Notes: generated by a model from the sequence alone, not told the origin. A DNA stretch of 64,000 nt from Limanda limanda (GCF_963576545.1 NC_083639.1:24336118-24400117), one strand, 5' to 3'; shown: positions 1 to 12,428, numbered from the stretch's first letter. Numbers and translations: made by a program.

Positions 1-882
1 TCATCCGATTCTCCCCCTCAATAGACATTTTTAAAAGTCATGTGAAAACAAATTTGTTTTATTAGCCTTTCAATTTGCCTACATTATTGTATCGTTAGTA
101 GTACTACTGTTTTTGCTATTGTAATTATTAATGTTATTGGTGATGGTTGTGATAATAATATTATAAATGTATTTTTTAAGTGTTTTTTAAGTGTTTTAAA
201 GCACTTGGATAAGAAAAAAGAAGTGAAACTAAATGTCAAAATATTTTTTACTACATTCTAAAAGTAAATATATACAATTTGTTTACAAGTGTAGTAAATC
301 AAACTAAAACTTGGAAATGGCTTTGCCCTGCCCTGTCTCTTTATAATTATTTATCTATAGCCTACAGCCAAACTGCAATATCAAATGTGTTTTGCAAAAT
401 TTATTGTGGGTGGATTACATGTGGTATTTGCATAATGAAGATATGTTTTTAATGTATATATAATACTGTTACTAATACTGTTTTCTGGTCAAATATCTAA
501 CACAACCTGTTTACATTAACTTAAAGCATCATCTTTAACTCACCAATGTGCTTTTTTGTGTAAACTACAGAAAGGAATGTGGATGTGAATGTCTCGTTAT
601 TGACAGTCATGTTTTTTGTTAACCCATCTCAACCACTGACATATATAATGTCACACTACAAAGGTTTGTTGACTGTCATCCAGTAAACATTAAAGTAGTG
701 ATGTCTTCACTTCCATATAGGTCAATTAGATACATTTCCAAGTGGTCAGATTATACCCATAATCACCCAATGCACTGCATTGGAAAAACTAAATTAGCAC
801 CAATAAAGCTGGCGATTAATCTATTCGAAGAGGTTTGGTAAGACGAGAAAGGTGTTAATGAAACTACATATGTGCTACTTAC
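1..882 (-). other. Intron 19 (partial)
   Basis: AT-rich intron downstream of the last exon in the window. No repeat or exon recognised; the next conserved block (KYVDVPKPGMD) is not present in either strand. Confidence 0.75.
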
Positions 883-966
883 TGTGAAAGATAGGAAGGA
901 GGAGAAGAGTGTTCCTTCATCATACCTGGAGAGCTTGGCTAACACACTCTCTAGAATGACCATAAA
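883..966 (-). CDS. cadps: cadps exon 19 of window (last seen)
   Basis: 84 nt = 28 codons, phase 0 both sides: [28 protein letters not shown]. It matches the [27 protein letters not shown] block of CAPS, which in the full protein is followed by VKAASKYVDVPKPGMD. That next exon is not in 1-882. Acceptor atcatag, donor gtaagtag (strong). Confidence 0.97.
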
Positions 967-1293
967 CTATGACACAAGAGAATAGAACAAAATGATTAAC
1001 TGTCTACTACAATGAAAAGTCAAAAAACATTGTTAATGCCTGCAAGCAACTGTCACGTCCTCATTCTGCTGTAGTGCACTTAGTATACTGTAGCACTATG
1101 TCATGTCTATGTCAGCTTAAAGCCATGTAAATGTACTGTGAGTCCAGCCTTATCAGTCGGCTTCAGCCTCTTTTATGTTGTGTCTCTTTCTGGTCACTTG
1201 CAGTGTCTCTGAGTCTCTTTGTTTTTGCGTGTTTTTGTATCAGTCATAAGTCATTCAACAAGTGTCTCTGGCCATTTTCTTTCCATGTTGTAC
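967..1293 (-). other. Intron 18 (327 bp)
   Basis: Short intron, no repeat recognised. Confidence 0.85.
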
Positions 1294-1368
1294 CTTAGCA
1301 ACCAGCAGAGTTATCATCTCCTTCACCGTCTCCTCAATTAGATCATCAATTTGGGAATGGTATTGTCT
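1294..1368 (-). CDS. cadps: cadps exon 18: MUN C-terminal helix
   Basis: 75 nt, phase 0 both sides: [25 protein letters not shown] (25 codons). [23 protein letters not shown] is a conserved helix of CAPS. Here Arg follows directly after GTE; the mammalian variant insert (FAKQW) is not present at this boundary. Acceptor ctctgcag, donor gtacaac. Confidence 0.97.
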
Positions 1369-3033
1369 CTGCAGAGGAAGAACAGCAAAAGAAACCATGT
1401 CATTCCTCTCATTCACTTTAAGGAACCATAGTCCGACATTAAAGAGACACAATTGACAATTTTACACAAGTTCATGAAAATGTCTATGTTGCTGTAGTTG
1501 CAGTCTATCCTCTGTTTTAAAACAGCACTATCCTACAATGTTAATAGTGTTTTTTTTCCCCCTAGATTTATTTTAGTTTGGATATGATGGGAAGGGTAAT
1601 ACCATTAACAATTATATATGCTGCAACCAAAAAAATTAACTGTGGATTACAACAAGATATTCAAGCTCACATACTATATCAATGTCAATATTTAGAGAAT
1701 GTGCAAACTTTTTGCTCATGTTCAAACTGAGTTAAGATCCTCCTTGTCCCTGTGTGATCCTTTAAATTAATTTTCTCATCTGCTGGCTCAGGTGTTATTG
1801 CATATGAACGCACAACAGTGTTTCAGGCACATATGTGCAAATAAAACATATAGATTAAATACCTTAATGAATAAATAACTAAACAAAAATATTTTTTTTG
1901 CTCTTTTGGATGTAGAGTAGTCGTGACCACTCTTAAGCTTGAATTCATGTGATGTGAAATAAAACTGCCTGTGGTAAGGCAAGTAGACAGTTGTTCTTTC
2001 TCAGCAATCCTATGCTTATGGGTGTGCAGTCCCTGGCTTTGTGGGGGTCCCTGGATTTAAAAATAGGAGTGGCAATGTCAACGGTGTGTCGTTAGGACAA
2101 GTACTATGTGTAAGTGAAAGCTAATTAAATGTGCCACTTCCTGTGTCTGAAATCGGCATGAGGCTGTAGTGACGTGTGATCATAGCTGACTGATGGTATG
2201 ATCCATAACTATGGAAATGAGTGAATATGAAGTTGACGAAAATACTGATGATTTGTTGCTCTTCTGTGTTTTGCTCACTTCATTCTGCTTGTGTTGCAAA
2301 GCTGCTCTCTCAAACATCCAGCTGCACCTTACAGTGCATGAGCATTTAGCTCACATGTGCATAAGAGAGAATTATCCACCAATGTGAGAAAGGATTTGGC
2401 CACACCAGTGCAGCTGACTGAGGTCTAATACCAAAATTCAAATACACAGACTCAGAATGTATGTCTCTCTCTGTCCTATTAGCACAGAGCAGTGCACAAA
2501 ACATTCAGGTAGCTTCTCCTCATTTAAAGCCTCCACTGTCAAATGCCATTGCAGACCCTCTGCTGCCACAGTATGCACTGAGCATGTCATGTCATTTTCA
2601 GCTAATACCATGAGTGTGTGTATTTAGTTCATTATGAGGCCAAAAAGGTCATCACACATCACTACTTGTAACTGTAAGATGACCTAGAGTTGGAAGGGCT
2701 ACTTTTGTTGGAAAATTGTAATTGCTCCTTGTTAGTTATATTCAATAACTATCAGTCTATTTACAGTGTGTGACCAGAACAGGTCTGAGAGTAACCTGAA
2801 CCCTTCAGAGCACTAAACAAACATAGCATGATGTGATGTTGACGATCTGTTTATTAGGTTGTAAACAGAAGTAGGTACTAATCTTAATTAGTTTGAAAGC
2901 AGCGTGTGGATCACCATGTGATCACTGTAGCTAGGGCTTGGCTACACCAAGACTAAATCACAGAGAAGGTCAAAAGTTCTTTATCAGTTTTTTACTTATT
3001 GTGGGAATAAATAACTAAACATTATGAGTCACA

Positions 3034-3156
3034 TTAAAGGACCCATCCTATGCCCCTTTTACCACAGTTGATATGGTTCCTTGGGGTCTTAATGAAATGT
3101 CTGTAACATATTTTGGTCAAAATACCACAAGGATCATTTAAAACAGCCCTCCTCAG
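3034..3156 (-). mobile_element. Deleted fragment of the TTAA MITE
   Basis: Matches the right part of 17335-17830 in reverse: TTAAAGGACCCATCCTATGC, GTTGATATGGTTCCTTGGGG, TTGGTCAAAATACCACAAGG, ATCATTTAAAACAGCCCTCC. About 28 bp present in the other copy between two AAAACAGC repeats is missing here, as expected from a deletion between short direct repeats. The other half of the element is absent. Confidence 0.8.
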
Positions 3157-3188
3157 CTTCCCACATGGTGAGAGTCTGTACCCACAAG

Positions 3189-3735
3189 ATAAGCTGCTTT
3201 CAGACATGCACTGAAACGCTTAGATTTTCCGGAGTTTCTCCACAAGCGCTGCTTTTGTAAACGCAAATGTCAGAGTGAGAGCCTCAGAGTTTCTGCAGAC
3301 TCCCTGCGAAAACTCTGGATAAGCCGATGTGAGAACACAGCAGGAGATCCTTTGCAGAACTCATCGAGCGAGTGGGGCGTTGGCGATCTTTCTAACATGT
3401 GAAAGAAAAACAACTAAAAAAACTAAAACAAAACAAATATCTCCGGATGAAAAAGCGGAACCTTATATGTAAAAAGACACAACTGAAGATGTCGTTGTCG
3501 ATTTGCTGCCAACCCAAACATGTGTTCTCTGCAGCAGTACGAGTACTTAACATCCTGCTTCCTGCTTCTGCCCCACGCTCACCTGAACCCGCCAGAGAAT
3601 TTGTTGCTATTGTGAATGTTTCTGACCGGAGAATCTCCCATTGCATTGTTCATGAGTGAAAAGAAACCTCTGGAGGAGGTCCGCCTCCAATTCTCTGGAG
3701 TTCCTCCGGAGGTTTTGTCTGAAAATGATGTAGTA
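3189..3735 (+). repeat. Dispersed repeat with imperfect inverted ends (CTTTCAGACATGC family)
   Basis: The left end AGCTGCTTTCAGACATGCAC and the right end TTTTGTCTGAAAATGATG share a short inverted TTTCAGACA. The interior has repeated TCCGGAG/CTCCGGAGG motifs, and the two ends otherwise differ. A second copy of the left part is at 36376-36467 in opposite orientation and a diverged piece at about 8310-8420. Probably a MITE; superfamily not determined. Confidence 0.55.
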
Positions 3736-4690
3736 TCTTTATTCTGAGTTGACATTCGTACAAGCAAACTTTGTGACAAGAAGTGACCACAGTCGTCAGA
3801 TAAAATGCAAAATTTGAGTAACCTTAGGTTAAGTGTCTTGGATGGAAAGTTAAAGGGCTTCAGCAGTCTACTGTAAGGATGGAAGAGATATTGAGGTTTA
3901 TAAACAAGATGAATATTAATGAATTTATCCATCGTTCATTTGATCAAATATTATATGTATTGTATTTTATTATGTTTGATTCCTTTAATTTTTTTAAATT
4001 ATTTTATCATTTATTAATTAAATACTTGTTTTGTTTGTTTTTCCAATGAATCACTGCCCAGAGAGAGACCATAAGACAAATGGAAACTGAGAGGCAGCAT
4101 TGCTGTGAGGAATCCTTTTGTTGAGCCTTGTAGCACCAACAGAACAGCAAAGGACTATGCAATAATTAATTCATCGTTAGTAATTGGTATCAGTCTCGGG
4201 ATTCTGTGAAATATGAGATCTATCACTTCTATCCCATGTATATTCAATGCTATCTACACATATGCTAATGAAATCCAAACAATTAAAGTGGATGAAGACA
4301 GACAGAGAAAACTGATGACTAATTATACATTTGGGAACTGGAGGGTGAGATTTCAATTGAATTTGTAGCCACACTTACCCAGTCTCTAACAAACTTTCAC
4401 AAGACAGAGAGAAGAAATCAAAGCAGCAGCGAAAGGGAAAAGAAAGAGGTGACATGGAACATGTAAAATAATGTGAGTGGTGCAAAAGAAAAAAAAGAAA
4501 CAAAGTAAGAAAGATGTTTTTAAGTCACAGAGAAAAACACAACGCTTTTACACCTTTATCTTCTAATGCCACTCAAAATCCCAACAATTCATTTTCAGGA
4601 CCTGTATGTTGTGCCTAAGGACTAAATGGCAGCTTCAATTTGTGTCCCCCTGTGTGATGAAGAGAACCAGTCTCCTATGCCTTTTCCTAC

Positions 4691-4838
4691 CTCCGTCCCC
4701 AGGTCCATGGCACACAGCTTGGCTGACTGGGCCTTGGCATCCACCATTACGTTGAACATTGTGCAGATGGACTGTGGCACGCGGAAGTCTGTGGCCCGGC
4801 TGCTCCTCTGAAGCTTGGCCTCGAATGCAGCTCGTGTC
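4691..4838 (-). CDS. cadps: cadps exon 17: MUN/MHD1 region
   Basis: 148 nt: one base completes Arg, then 49 codons [49 protein letters not shown], phase 0 at gtagga. [21 protein letters not shown] is the diagnostic CAPS stretch before the C-terminal helices. Codons here are GC-richer than the flanking introns, typical for constrained exons. Acceptor tctgaag is a weak match but in frame. Confidence 0.96.
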
Positions 4839-5423
4839 CTTCAGAGAGGGACAGAAATGTGAAGGGTTGTGAACAGGTTTCTAAAATTACTGAGGCCATG
4901 AGCTTCCACACATGAGACTTCTTAAAAGTCATCTCTACAAACTGTGCATTTATTTGAAGCACTTATCATCAATCAATTAATCAAAATGTGTTTGTATAGC
5001 CCATATTCATAAATCATAATTTTATCACAGCCTTAACTTTACAATAATGCTGTGATCAGAAAAAAAACCCAGTTGTTTCATTCATTTGAAGGAGGCCAGT
5101 CCATTCACCAGTATTGTGAGCAAAGATTAAAAAAATCTCAGGGTAATCTGCCTGGGTATTTTTTCTTTCATTGCTTATTTCACAACTTCATTTGAAGACT
5201 ACATATTTAACTATTTGAGCTTCATTTATTTGCCAGTGAAATTACCTAGTGTGCCCTATTCGTCATGTCATACTTTTCTATCTGGAATTGGTAAAAACCT
5301 GAAGTAGTGCCTTCACCCTAGTATTTCTTTACAACTATACATTAGTTGATGTTTTGAAAAACCACTTTACACACAACTCAGTGCTGTTGGCTGGCTTGCT
5401 GTAACATTTAAACAGTGTCTTAC
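4839..5423 (-). other. Intron 16 (585 bp)
   Basis: Contains a reverse L2 3' tail (4964-5019); otherwise AT-rich. Confidence 0.8.
4964..5019 (-). repeat. L2-type LINE 3' tail, reverse
   Basis: The minus strand reads ATGATTTATGAATATGGGCT, ATACAAACACATTTTGATTA and ATTGATTGATG. This is the same terminal sequence as at 43080-43132 and 62930-62983. Only the last about 55 bp retained. Confidence 0.75.
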
Positions 5424-5579
5424 CGTTTGATACAGGACTCAATCATGTCACTGGACATCAGTTTCAGTCGGGTCTCCAGGTGTTTGCCAAATTCCTCCTC
5501 TGGCCAGTGGAGATCTCGGATGAAGGTCTGCAGAGCATCCAGCTTCCAGAAGAGATCCTCTGATGTCCCTGAACCATTA
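5424..5579 (-). CDS. cadps: cadps exon 16: MUN/MHD1 region
   Basis: 156 nt: one base completes Asn, then 51 codons [51 protein letters not shown], then two bases (CG) of Arg. [20 protein letters not shown] is nearly identical to mammalian CAPS1 (CAPS2 has MFVFDLHW). It contributes to the elongated helical MUN fold. Acceptor tctgcag, donor gtaagac. Confidence 0.97.
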
Positions 5580-7442
5580 CTGCAGAAGAGCACATGGAGG
5601 ACAACAACTTTGAAAAGGAGAAAACAGTGGTGTGGTGAATGAGCTATTTGGCTTCATGCATGTATATACAGGTAACACAAGAATAACTTTTCAATAAATA
5701 ATACATAAAAGACATGTCATTATGTCAAGAAAATAGGCAAAAGACTTAATATATCTGTGGTTTCACTGTTGCCTTCAAAATGTCTTGTGCTTACACAGAT
5801 CAGCTGGTGTAAATGAGAGGAAAGTTCCTAATCTGTGATTTGCTGGTGAACTGACCAGGGTAGCCATGATTCAATTAGTTTCAGGAGCTCAGATGGACCT
5901 TTGCACAGACACCACCATGTGATACTCTATGCACCTCAGCATAGTCTTAGGGGAAACAGGTTCCATACTTTTATAAACACTACACCAAGGGAGTAAAGGC
6001 GAAAATGAACGAACATTCCATCCTTTCATTTTCACACCAAGCAATATTAGTGGTTTAGAGTGTGTGCACCAAGACAGAACAGACAGAAAAGAAAGTAAAG
6101 TACTCAGAACAATGAAGGGGATTCATTTTGCAGTGTGTACATTTACGAAAAAACAGGAACAAGAGGAACAAAGACAGATGATAAGTTATTCTAAAAAAAT
6201 TCTGGACTCTGTCTTTTTTAAGAAATTATGTCTATGAGATTGAGGCATATGGATGAAAGAAACTCCGATGTGCTTTGAAATTACCCAATCTGCAAGTCAA
6301 AGTCCAATTTATTGATTTCTGGAACATTTTCTGTTTTTGAACATTAAAAATTAGACTCCCATGAATGTGTGGAAACCCCCTTTTTGTTACTGTCATTTTG
6401 GATAGGGAGTTACACAGGAGAACTGCTGGGACCAGAGGGAAAAGTAGGACTGGAACTGTGTCAGGGGAGAGAAGCCAGGGCCAGGGTGTCTACAACATCA
6501 GCTCATACAAATACAAATAGTATGTAGGAGTGAAAGGTTACTGCCACCTCCATCCATCCACACACACCATGCCGTGACGTTGGTATGAACATGGCTTTGA
6601 TTTTATGTAAAAAACAACAAGACCAGCAACAGATTACCACATCTATGGATGTTCTCTAACAGTAACTGATGCCGTCCTTCACCTGCCGGAGTCCTTTCTG
6701 CCCTTTTTACAAATCTCTTTTGAAACAGAAAAATGTCATCTCAAGTGGTATCTTTTATTTGCTAAGTGGACTAGTAATTACATTTGAAGTCAAGGTTGAA
6801 GCGCTCATCTTTTTTGTAAATTGAGAACTTCAGGACTGGTATTTTTGAGTGTGCATGCACAAGCTCCCAGATGAGGGAATTAGAGATGATGTGCTGCGCT
6901 GACAGCGTCACACTCTGTAAGATGCCGGAGATTTTACACCTTTGATCCCAGTTGTTGGTGGAGACAACGTTTCGCTTAACTTTTGAAAGTGCTATATATG
7001 ATGTGTCAAGTGTATATTAAGATATGCAGAGTGCTTTTAATGATAGCACTCACTTTAAATTTATTCAATTACTGGAATATATTCTATTACTAAAGCAAGA
7101 ATCCCTATCTAATCACCCACTTTATAGTATAAATAAAAATGGAATTAATTGGGGAGAATCTTTTTCATTTTTTTGATGTTTAGCGTACAAACATCATGCT
7201 TATAGATGCAAAAATATGCATATTTATAATAATCAATAATAATAATAATAATATTGATTTCAGTCCCTCTAGCACACATGTACTGCATACTCCAATTGTA
7301 CTGTATGGTTTTGGAAAAAAATAAAATATTTTGGATACATAAGTTTATATAGGTAAATCTGATTGGGGTCATATAATTTAGATGCCAGATTCATACCAAG
7401 GACATGTGCGCATGTCTAAGGCTGGACAATGCAGATACACAC
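5580..7442 (-). other. Intron 15 (1.9 kb)
   Basis: No transposable element recognised. A short AAT-type run lies at about 7232-7253. Ordinary AT-rich intron. Confidence 0.7.
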
Positions 7443-7577
7443 TTTGAGTCCTGATTAGCTGTCATCCAGTTAGGTGGAGAAAAGCTGGGTATTTGTGGGA
7501 TGTTAACACTTGGAACTGTTAGGTTTGGTACTTTGGCCATTTGGAGGTTGACATTGGGCAGAGTGCTTGTTAGGCTT
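7443..7577 (-). CDS. cadps: cadps exon 15: 135-nt cassette exon (LPNVNL...PSVNIPQIP)
   Basis: 135 nt, phase 2 at both ends: one base completes Lys, then 44 codons [44 protein letters not shown], then AA. This is the proline/asparagine-rich insert of some CAPS splice forms; skipping joins V-AA^T-N to give [13 protein letters not shown], exactly the short mammalian isoform. Low-complexity, probably a flexible loop in the MUN region. Acceptor cttcacag, donor gtgtgtatc. Confidence 0.94.
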
Positions 7578-9279
7578 CTGTGAAGAGAAACAGAATAACA
7601 GAAAACAGGAAACAAAGATTATGTGTCAAAGCAGATGCAAATGAGTTATGAAGAGCAACAGATAGAAGATACATTTAAGTCAGACTTTTATCAGAGATTT
7701 TGATAATGAGAAAACTACATTTAGAAAAACAGCTGTTTTATTAAACAGAGTGGAATAGGCTTGTTGAAATGAGCATAGTGACTCTGGGGATCTGAACATA
7801 TGGTACATGATACAGTATGTAAATCTGTCACAAAATAAAGACACAGTGAAGAACAACACACAGACAGAGAGAGACTTATAGACAGGACCACTGGCATGTG
7901 CCTGCTGTGCATCTTACTGTTGGATGACAACACACATTCTGCAAGAACCCAGGTGGGTTTGATACATAACCAGCATATTAAATGTATAGCACTTTTGAGC
8001 TTCATTATTGTTAAACATACACACACATCGTGAGATTTACATTCAGCATTCTGCTTAGTATATTTATATAGATGTTTACAAAAGCATCTCACCACTGATT
8101 TCACTCTCTCTCTCTTTTACAAATACAAATATTTTTTTAGCCGACAGAACAACCCCTCTTATCTGTTTATGATATAAAAAACTTTCAACCACTTCAGGTT
8201 CTGAGACAGACTTTGATGGCAGGAGTATTCAATGTCTTCTGTCCATCGTTGATTTTAGAGGAGTCCATGAATGTTGAGTTTTACCACAAAGTTTGAAGAA
8301 TCAGAAGCCATTTCATGACCTGTAAAGTCCGGAGAATTGGTTCCGGAATTTACCCAGAGTTTGGCTTTCAAACATGCAAAACGCAGCGGGAGGTTTTCTG
8401 GACAGCAACAAATCCTCCATATTATTCAAGCAAGACATGGAGCAGCTTGGTGCATCAGGCAGATCTCTGTGCAGCGGGGAGCACAGGATTTTCTTTACAA
8501 CACATAAGAGTGTAAGCTCTTATCACCACAACCTCTCTTGACATATTCATCTGTGTCTTCTACGGCTATTATGCCGCATTTTTTTCTTCAAGAGCTTTCT
8601 TTTCTATTTTAGTTTTGCGTGTTAGAAGCGTCATCCACCTTGGTCTCAGTTAAGTTACTTTTTTGGAATCTTTGTGTTGTGTCATTTCCTGTTTTATTTT
8701 GACCTTCACCTCTTGTTTCACCTGTGTCTCATTTAGCTGTGTCTCAATTTCAGGAGCCGGATCCTACAGAGACCTTTACAGCAGACGTTGGCTGCATCCT
8801 TTGGGCTGACGCCTCCTGTTCTTCTGCACTGGGGTTCTTAACTAACGTCTCTTCTGCTCCATTGTTGGACTATACAAAGTCTGTTGCTCTTCTCCAGTCA
8901 GAGGTCCAGCCAGACACTATTCCTAATCCCTAGTCACCGGCCCACTAGAAATCTACCCCTTGTCTCCAAAGGGCAGACCAGTTGACCTCTGTTCCCACTC
9001 CTTCATCTTCAGGCTGGTCCACCTCTGTTTCTGATAGGCCTTGTAATTGTTTTATCACTTCAAAATAAACAGTGTCTAATTTGCCCTGTGGTTCCCATAA
9101 GAGGGTCATAACCAAATGACTGAAGGTGTAGTAATAATAAAGAATGAAAGAATCAAGAATCAAAAAGAATCAGAATCCATGCTGTATCTGTACAAACATA
9201 TGCAGAGTGAAACTACTGAACTAAGCTACAATAGCTGAGGAACAATAGTAAAGGTGAAGTGAATTAAAAGTATCCTTAC
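7578..9279 (-). other. Intron 14 (1.7 kb)
   Basis: A fragment resembling the CTTTCAGACATGC repeat is seen at about 8310-8420 (TCCGGAATTTACCCAGAGTT, GGCTTTCAAACATGCAAAAC). A 127-codon antisense ORF at 7721-8104 is not coding-like. Otherwise nothing recognised. Confidence 0.65.
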
Positions 9280-9421
9280 TTGACAGGCTCCCAGGATTCT
9301 CTTTCAAAGCCTCTGTGAATGGACTGAGCAATGGAGGACTCCATCAGGTCCACGTATCGCACCACCAGGGGGGCGTAGAGGTCCTGCAGGTGTTTGTGAA
9401 ACTTCCCATTGCACATGTTAT
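9280..9421 (-). CDS. cadps: cadps exon 14: MUN/MHD1 region
   Basis: 142 nt: two bases complete Tyr, then 46 codons [46 protein letters not shown], then two bases (AA). [11 protein letters not shown] and [19 protein letters not shown] are invariant CAPS MHD1 helices. Donor AA^gtaagg gives Lys with exon 15 or Asn with exon 16. Acceptor ctctcag. Confidence 0.97.
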
Positions 9422-9570
9422 CTGAGAGGGGGAACAAAGAAGCACACAGGCAGTAGCAGGCACCGCTGAGCGAGTTTGGGATTGAGTTTGTGATACGAGC
9501 CCACATGGTAAAAATGTACATTCAATATCTGTTTACAAGTAATCTAATGAGAGATATATAGTACAGAGAG

Positions 9571-9890
9571 GCGGTGGACTAGTGGCAGAAACTTGGACTA
9601 TGGGCAGAAAAGGTCTCTAGTTCGTCTCTGGTTCGACTCCACGGAGAAACAACAAAAAGACGAATGATCTGTCCAAAAATCCAAGAGGATTCTCTCTACC
9701 CTGTCTAGTGCCCCTGAGCAAGGCACCTTACTCCCCCAACATCTGCTCCCCGGGCGCCATACATGGCTGCCCACTGCTCTGTGTGTCCTGCACCAGATGG
9801 GTTAAAAGCAGAGGTTAAATTTCCCTCCTTGCAGGGTGCTTGTGCATGTCTGTGCATGTGTTTGGGACAAATAAATAAATGTATCTTAAG
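9571..9890 (+). mobile_element. tRNA-derived SINE, family 1
   Basis: The head has an A-box-like TGGACTAGTGG (9575-9585) and a perfect B-box-like GGTTCGACTCC (9630-9640). The body includes CTCCCCGGGCGCCATACATG and CACCAGATGGGTTAAAAGCA. The 3' end is GGGACAAATAAATAAATGTA followed by TCTTAAG, a SINE-type A/T-rich tail. A near-identical copy is at 49525-49815 and a truncated one at 13384-13520. Transcribed by pol III in origin; not a functional tRNA gene. Confidence 0.8.
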
Positions 9891-11743
9891 AATGCATTAC
9901 TGTGTACACGTCGATGCTAACAACACTTTTAAATGTTTATGTGCCTGTTCTGAGATAAATCTGAAAGGCAGTGAGATGAGTAACAGAGAAGCCCTTTCCT
10001 AGATGGTGATAATGGACAAGAGTTGGTGTTTGTGGCTGGTTAGCTGCTCATTAGAAGGGATGACACAGCATATTCTTTTTTCAATCTCTCCAAACAAAAG
10101 GTCGGCGTATCAGGGTATTTCTAAATTCAACTCGTCACACACATTTCCCCCAGTCTCCGCCGGCTCCCAACTGGTAAAAAGGCAACACTGACAAAGACCA
10201 CAGGAGATAAAATGGAGGCCAGTGTGTGCTAATGTGATGCCTCACGGCTCCATGCAGTGTGTCTGCTTTTCCTCTCCCTCTCCCTCTTTGTTTTTCTCTC
10301 CCCCTCTGAGCATGTGTGTGTTTGTGTTTGTGTGGTGCTGGCACTGGAGTCAAGGTCACTGATACACACTAGGTGCAATGTTTGTCGTGCTCCCTGATTG
10401 CCACTCTCCCAATTAGCCACTTGAGCGGCTGCTGTCCACTTGGATGTGTTGTGTCCAGGAGTGTGTTCCCAGGGCTCGCTCTGGCCCAGCTACCACTGCT
10501 TTAGACGTCATTAACTCCTCGAATGGCAGCCCGACTTTGGCGCCTGTCTAGTGCCAAGGCTATTTACTGCTACATAAGTGCACCGCTGTGGGGCAACAGC
10601 GCAGATGACCTTCTGTGGAAAAGATGTCCCCATGATGTTATGCTTTGCCTTGCTGAAGTGTGGACTTGTTACGCTGTTTGGGCGATGGGGGGTTCTGTTG
10701 GGTCTTCTCTTGGTATTGGTGATGGTTTGTTTGGGGATGACCCTCTGGTGATACTGCTACACATTAACAGTGTGGGCTGTGGCTTTGCACGATGACAGCC
10801 AATCAGAAGAGGAAGGATGGTACACTGATTTATTGTCTTCATTGTCTCCACTGATATCACAAATAAGGGTCAGGTTAATAATCATGACTTGTACCACTGT
10901 CTTCTGTGTGACCCTGATGTCATGTTATCTGAGGTTGGAGACTAACAGATTTCCTTCATTACCAACTGTGAGGTGGAGAAGGATACTGGTGAGTATATAA
11001 AAGGAAATAAGCATTTTGAGCATGACCTCCACTACAACATCAATGTCAGGATGTCACATTCTCTGATGCTTTAATTTGTCTACAAGGTTTAGGCATAATA
11101 TATGTGTGAGATATTGTATCCTAGTAAAACATTATTTAATTTGTGCAAAAATTTACTTTGACAACAAAGAGCAAATCTGAATGAACCTTTTCTGATCGGC
11201 ACAAAGGAGAGGATCAAAGAGAAAGAAAATATGAGCGGGTGTGCAGTGTTCTGACAGCGCGCAAAGCAAGAGTTTGAATGAGTATAGAGTGAAACTAAAT
11301 CAGAGGTTTCATAGTTAGACACTTATGTGGATAATGAAAAAAACTCAAATGCATTTACTGAGCACAAAATATAATTTGATTTGCTCAAACAATTGCATAT
11401 CATTTTTCTTCAAATATAATTAATGTGCTAGCAAAAGGTATTCTGTGCTCTTGATCTCAAATTGCTTGCACAGAAATGAGGCACAAGTTTAACACCATTA
11501 AGATAACCCAAAAAGCGTAACTCTGGAGGAGTGCAGAGTGCTTCTATCTTCACCAGATGTGCACAAATCCACAGCCAAGGAAAAGTCTCGATCAAATTGA
11601 CCATTTCCTCCTGTTTGAGTGATGATGTCAGAAACTTTAGTGTCTATGCTGTGAAAAGCAACACATATTCTGTTGGTTTTAACTGGATTTTTTAACAATA
11701 GAAATTCAAAATAACACAAAGCCTTATCTCTCTATATTAATAT

Positions 11744-12428
11744 TATGGTTGGGAATTGGCAAAAATGTGACGATTCAATAGTATTGCGATATTTGGGCCA
11801 CGATTCAATAGTATTGCGATTCTGCGATATATTGCAATACTGCAAGTACTGCGATTCGATTCTGCGATTTATTGCAATTCATGTCCACCATATTATTCAA
11901 GGCATTACAAAAAATGAGGAAAATAAGACTGCTCAACTCACTTCAAATGTCACATTTAATTTTGTGAACAAGGGTTAGGGTTAGGGTTACAGGACCTTTG
12001 TAGTTATTTTCTGACCTCTCACATGAACACTGAGCTCAATCATATAAATAAGAGTAACCTAGAGTTTCAATCAAATTGAGACCTGCAAGGTCATGACCTA
12101 AAATGTTAAATTCATTTGGGAATATTGGCATTTTTGTTCAGAAAAAGGAGTTGGTCAACATGCTCAGATGTTAAAGTGCTCCTCTGGGCCGTTACTATAT
12201 CTCCTGCAGTGGAGAACATCCTTTCCGCACACACACTAGGTATCTTTTAAACTCTGAAACTCTCCTCATCATGCTTTGCCAGCCAGGGGCTGTTACATAT
12301 ATAATTGTAAATATTTTTTTTTTTTTTTTTTTTTTTAAATATTGCAATACTTGTGCTACATTATCGATATAATCGAGGGCGCAAAATATCGCGATACTGA
12401 ACAGAATAGATTTTTTCCCCCACCACTA
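11744..12428 (+). mobile_element. hAT-type non-autonomous element with 8-bp TSD
   Basis: Flanked by identical ATTAATAT at 11736-11743 and 12429-12436. Ends TATGGTTGGG and CCCACCACTA form an imperfect TIR. The interior has two copies of CGATTCAATAGTATTGCGAT, further TTGCAATAC/TATTGC motifs at both ends, an interstitial telomere-like (TTAGGG)3 at 11972-11989, and an uninterrupted T run (about 12307-12336). No transposase frame. Subterminal motif repeats are typical of hAT ends. Confidence 0.85.

Larger units (their letters stand above)
1369..4690 (-). other. Intron 17 (3.3 kb)
   Basis: Contains a deleted copy of the TTAA MITE (3034-3156) and a repeat with imperfect inverted ends (3189-3735). 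Remaining AT-rich sequence not recognised. Confidence 0.7.

Noticed and set aside
1..882. Next C-terminal cadps exon (KAASKYVDVPKPGMD...)
   Set aside because: Searched both strands by eye; not present, so it must lie to the left of the window.
7721..8104. 127-codon minus-strand ORF in intron 14
   Set aside because: Cys/Ser-rich low-complexity translation, no homology to CADPS, phases do not fit between exons 14 and 15.
9571..9650. tRNA gene
   Set aside because: A- and B-box-like sequences are present, but no cloverleaf with proper acceptor stem was seen and the unit continues into a SINE body.
11972..11989. Telomere or chromosome-end signal
   Set aside because: Only three TTAGGG units inside a hAT element; an interstitial short run.
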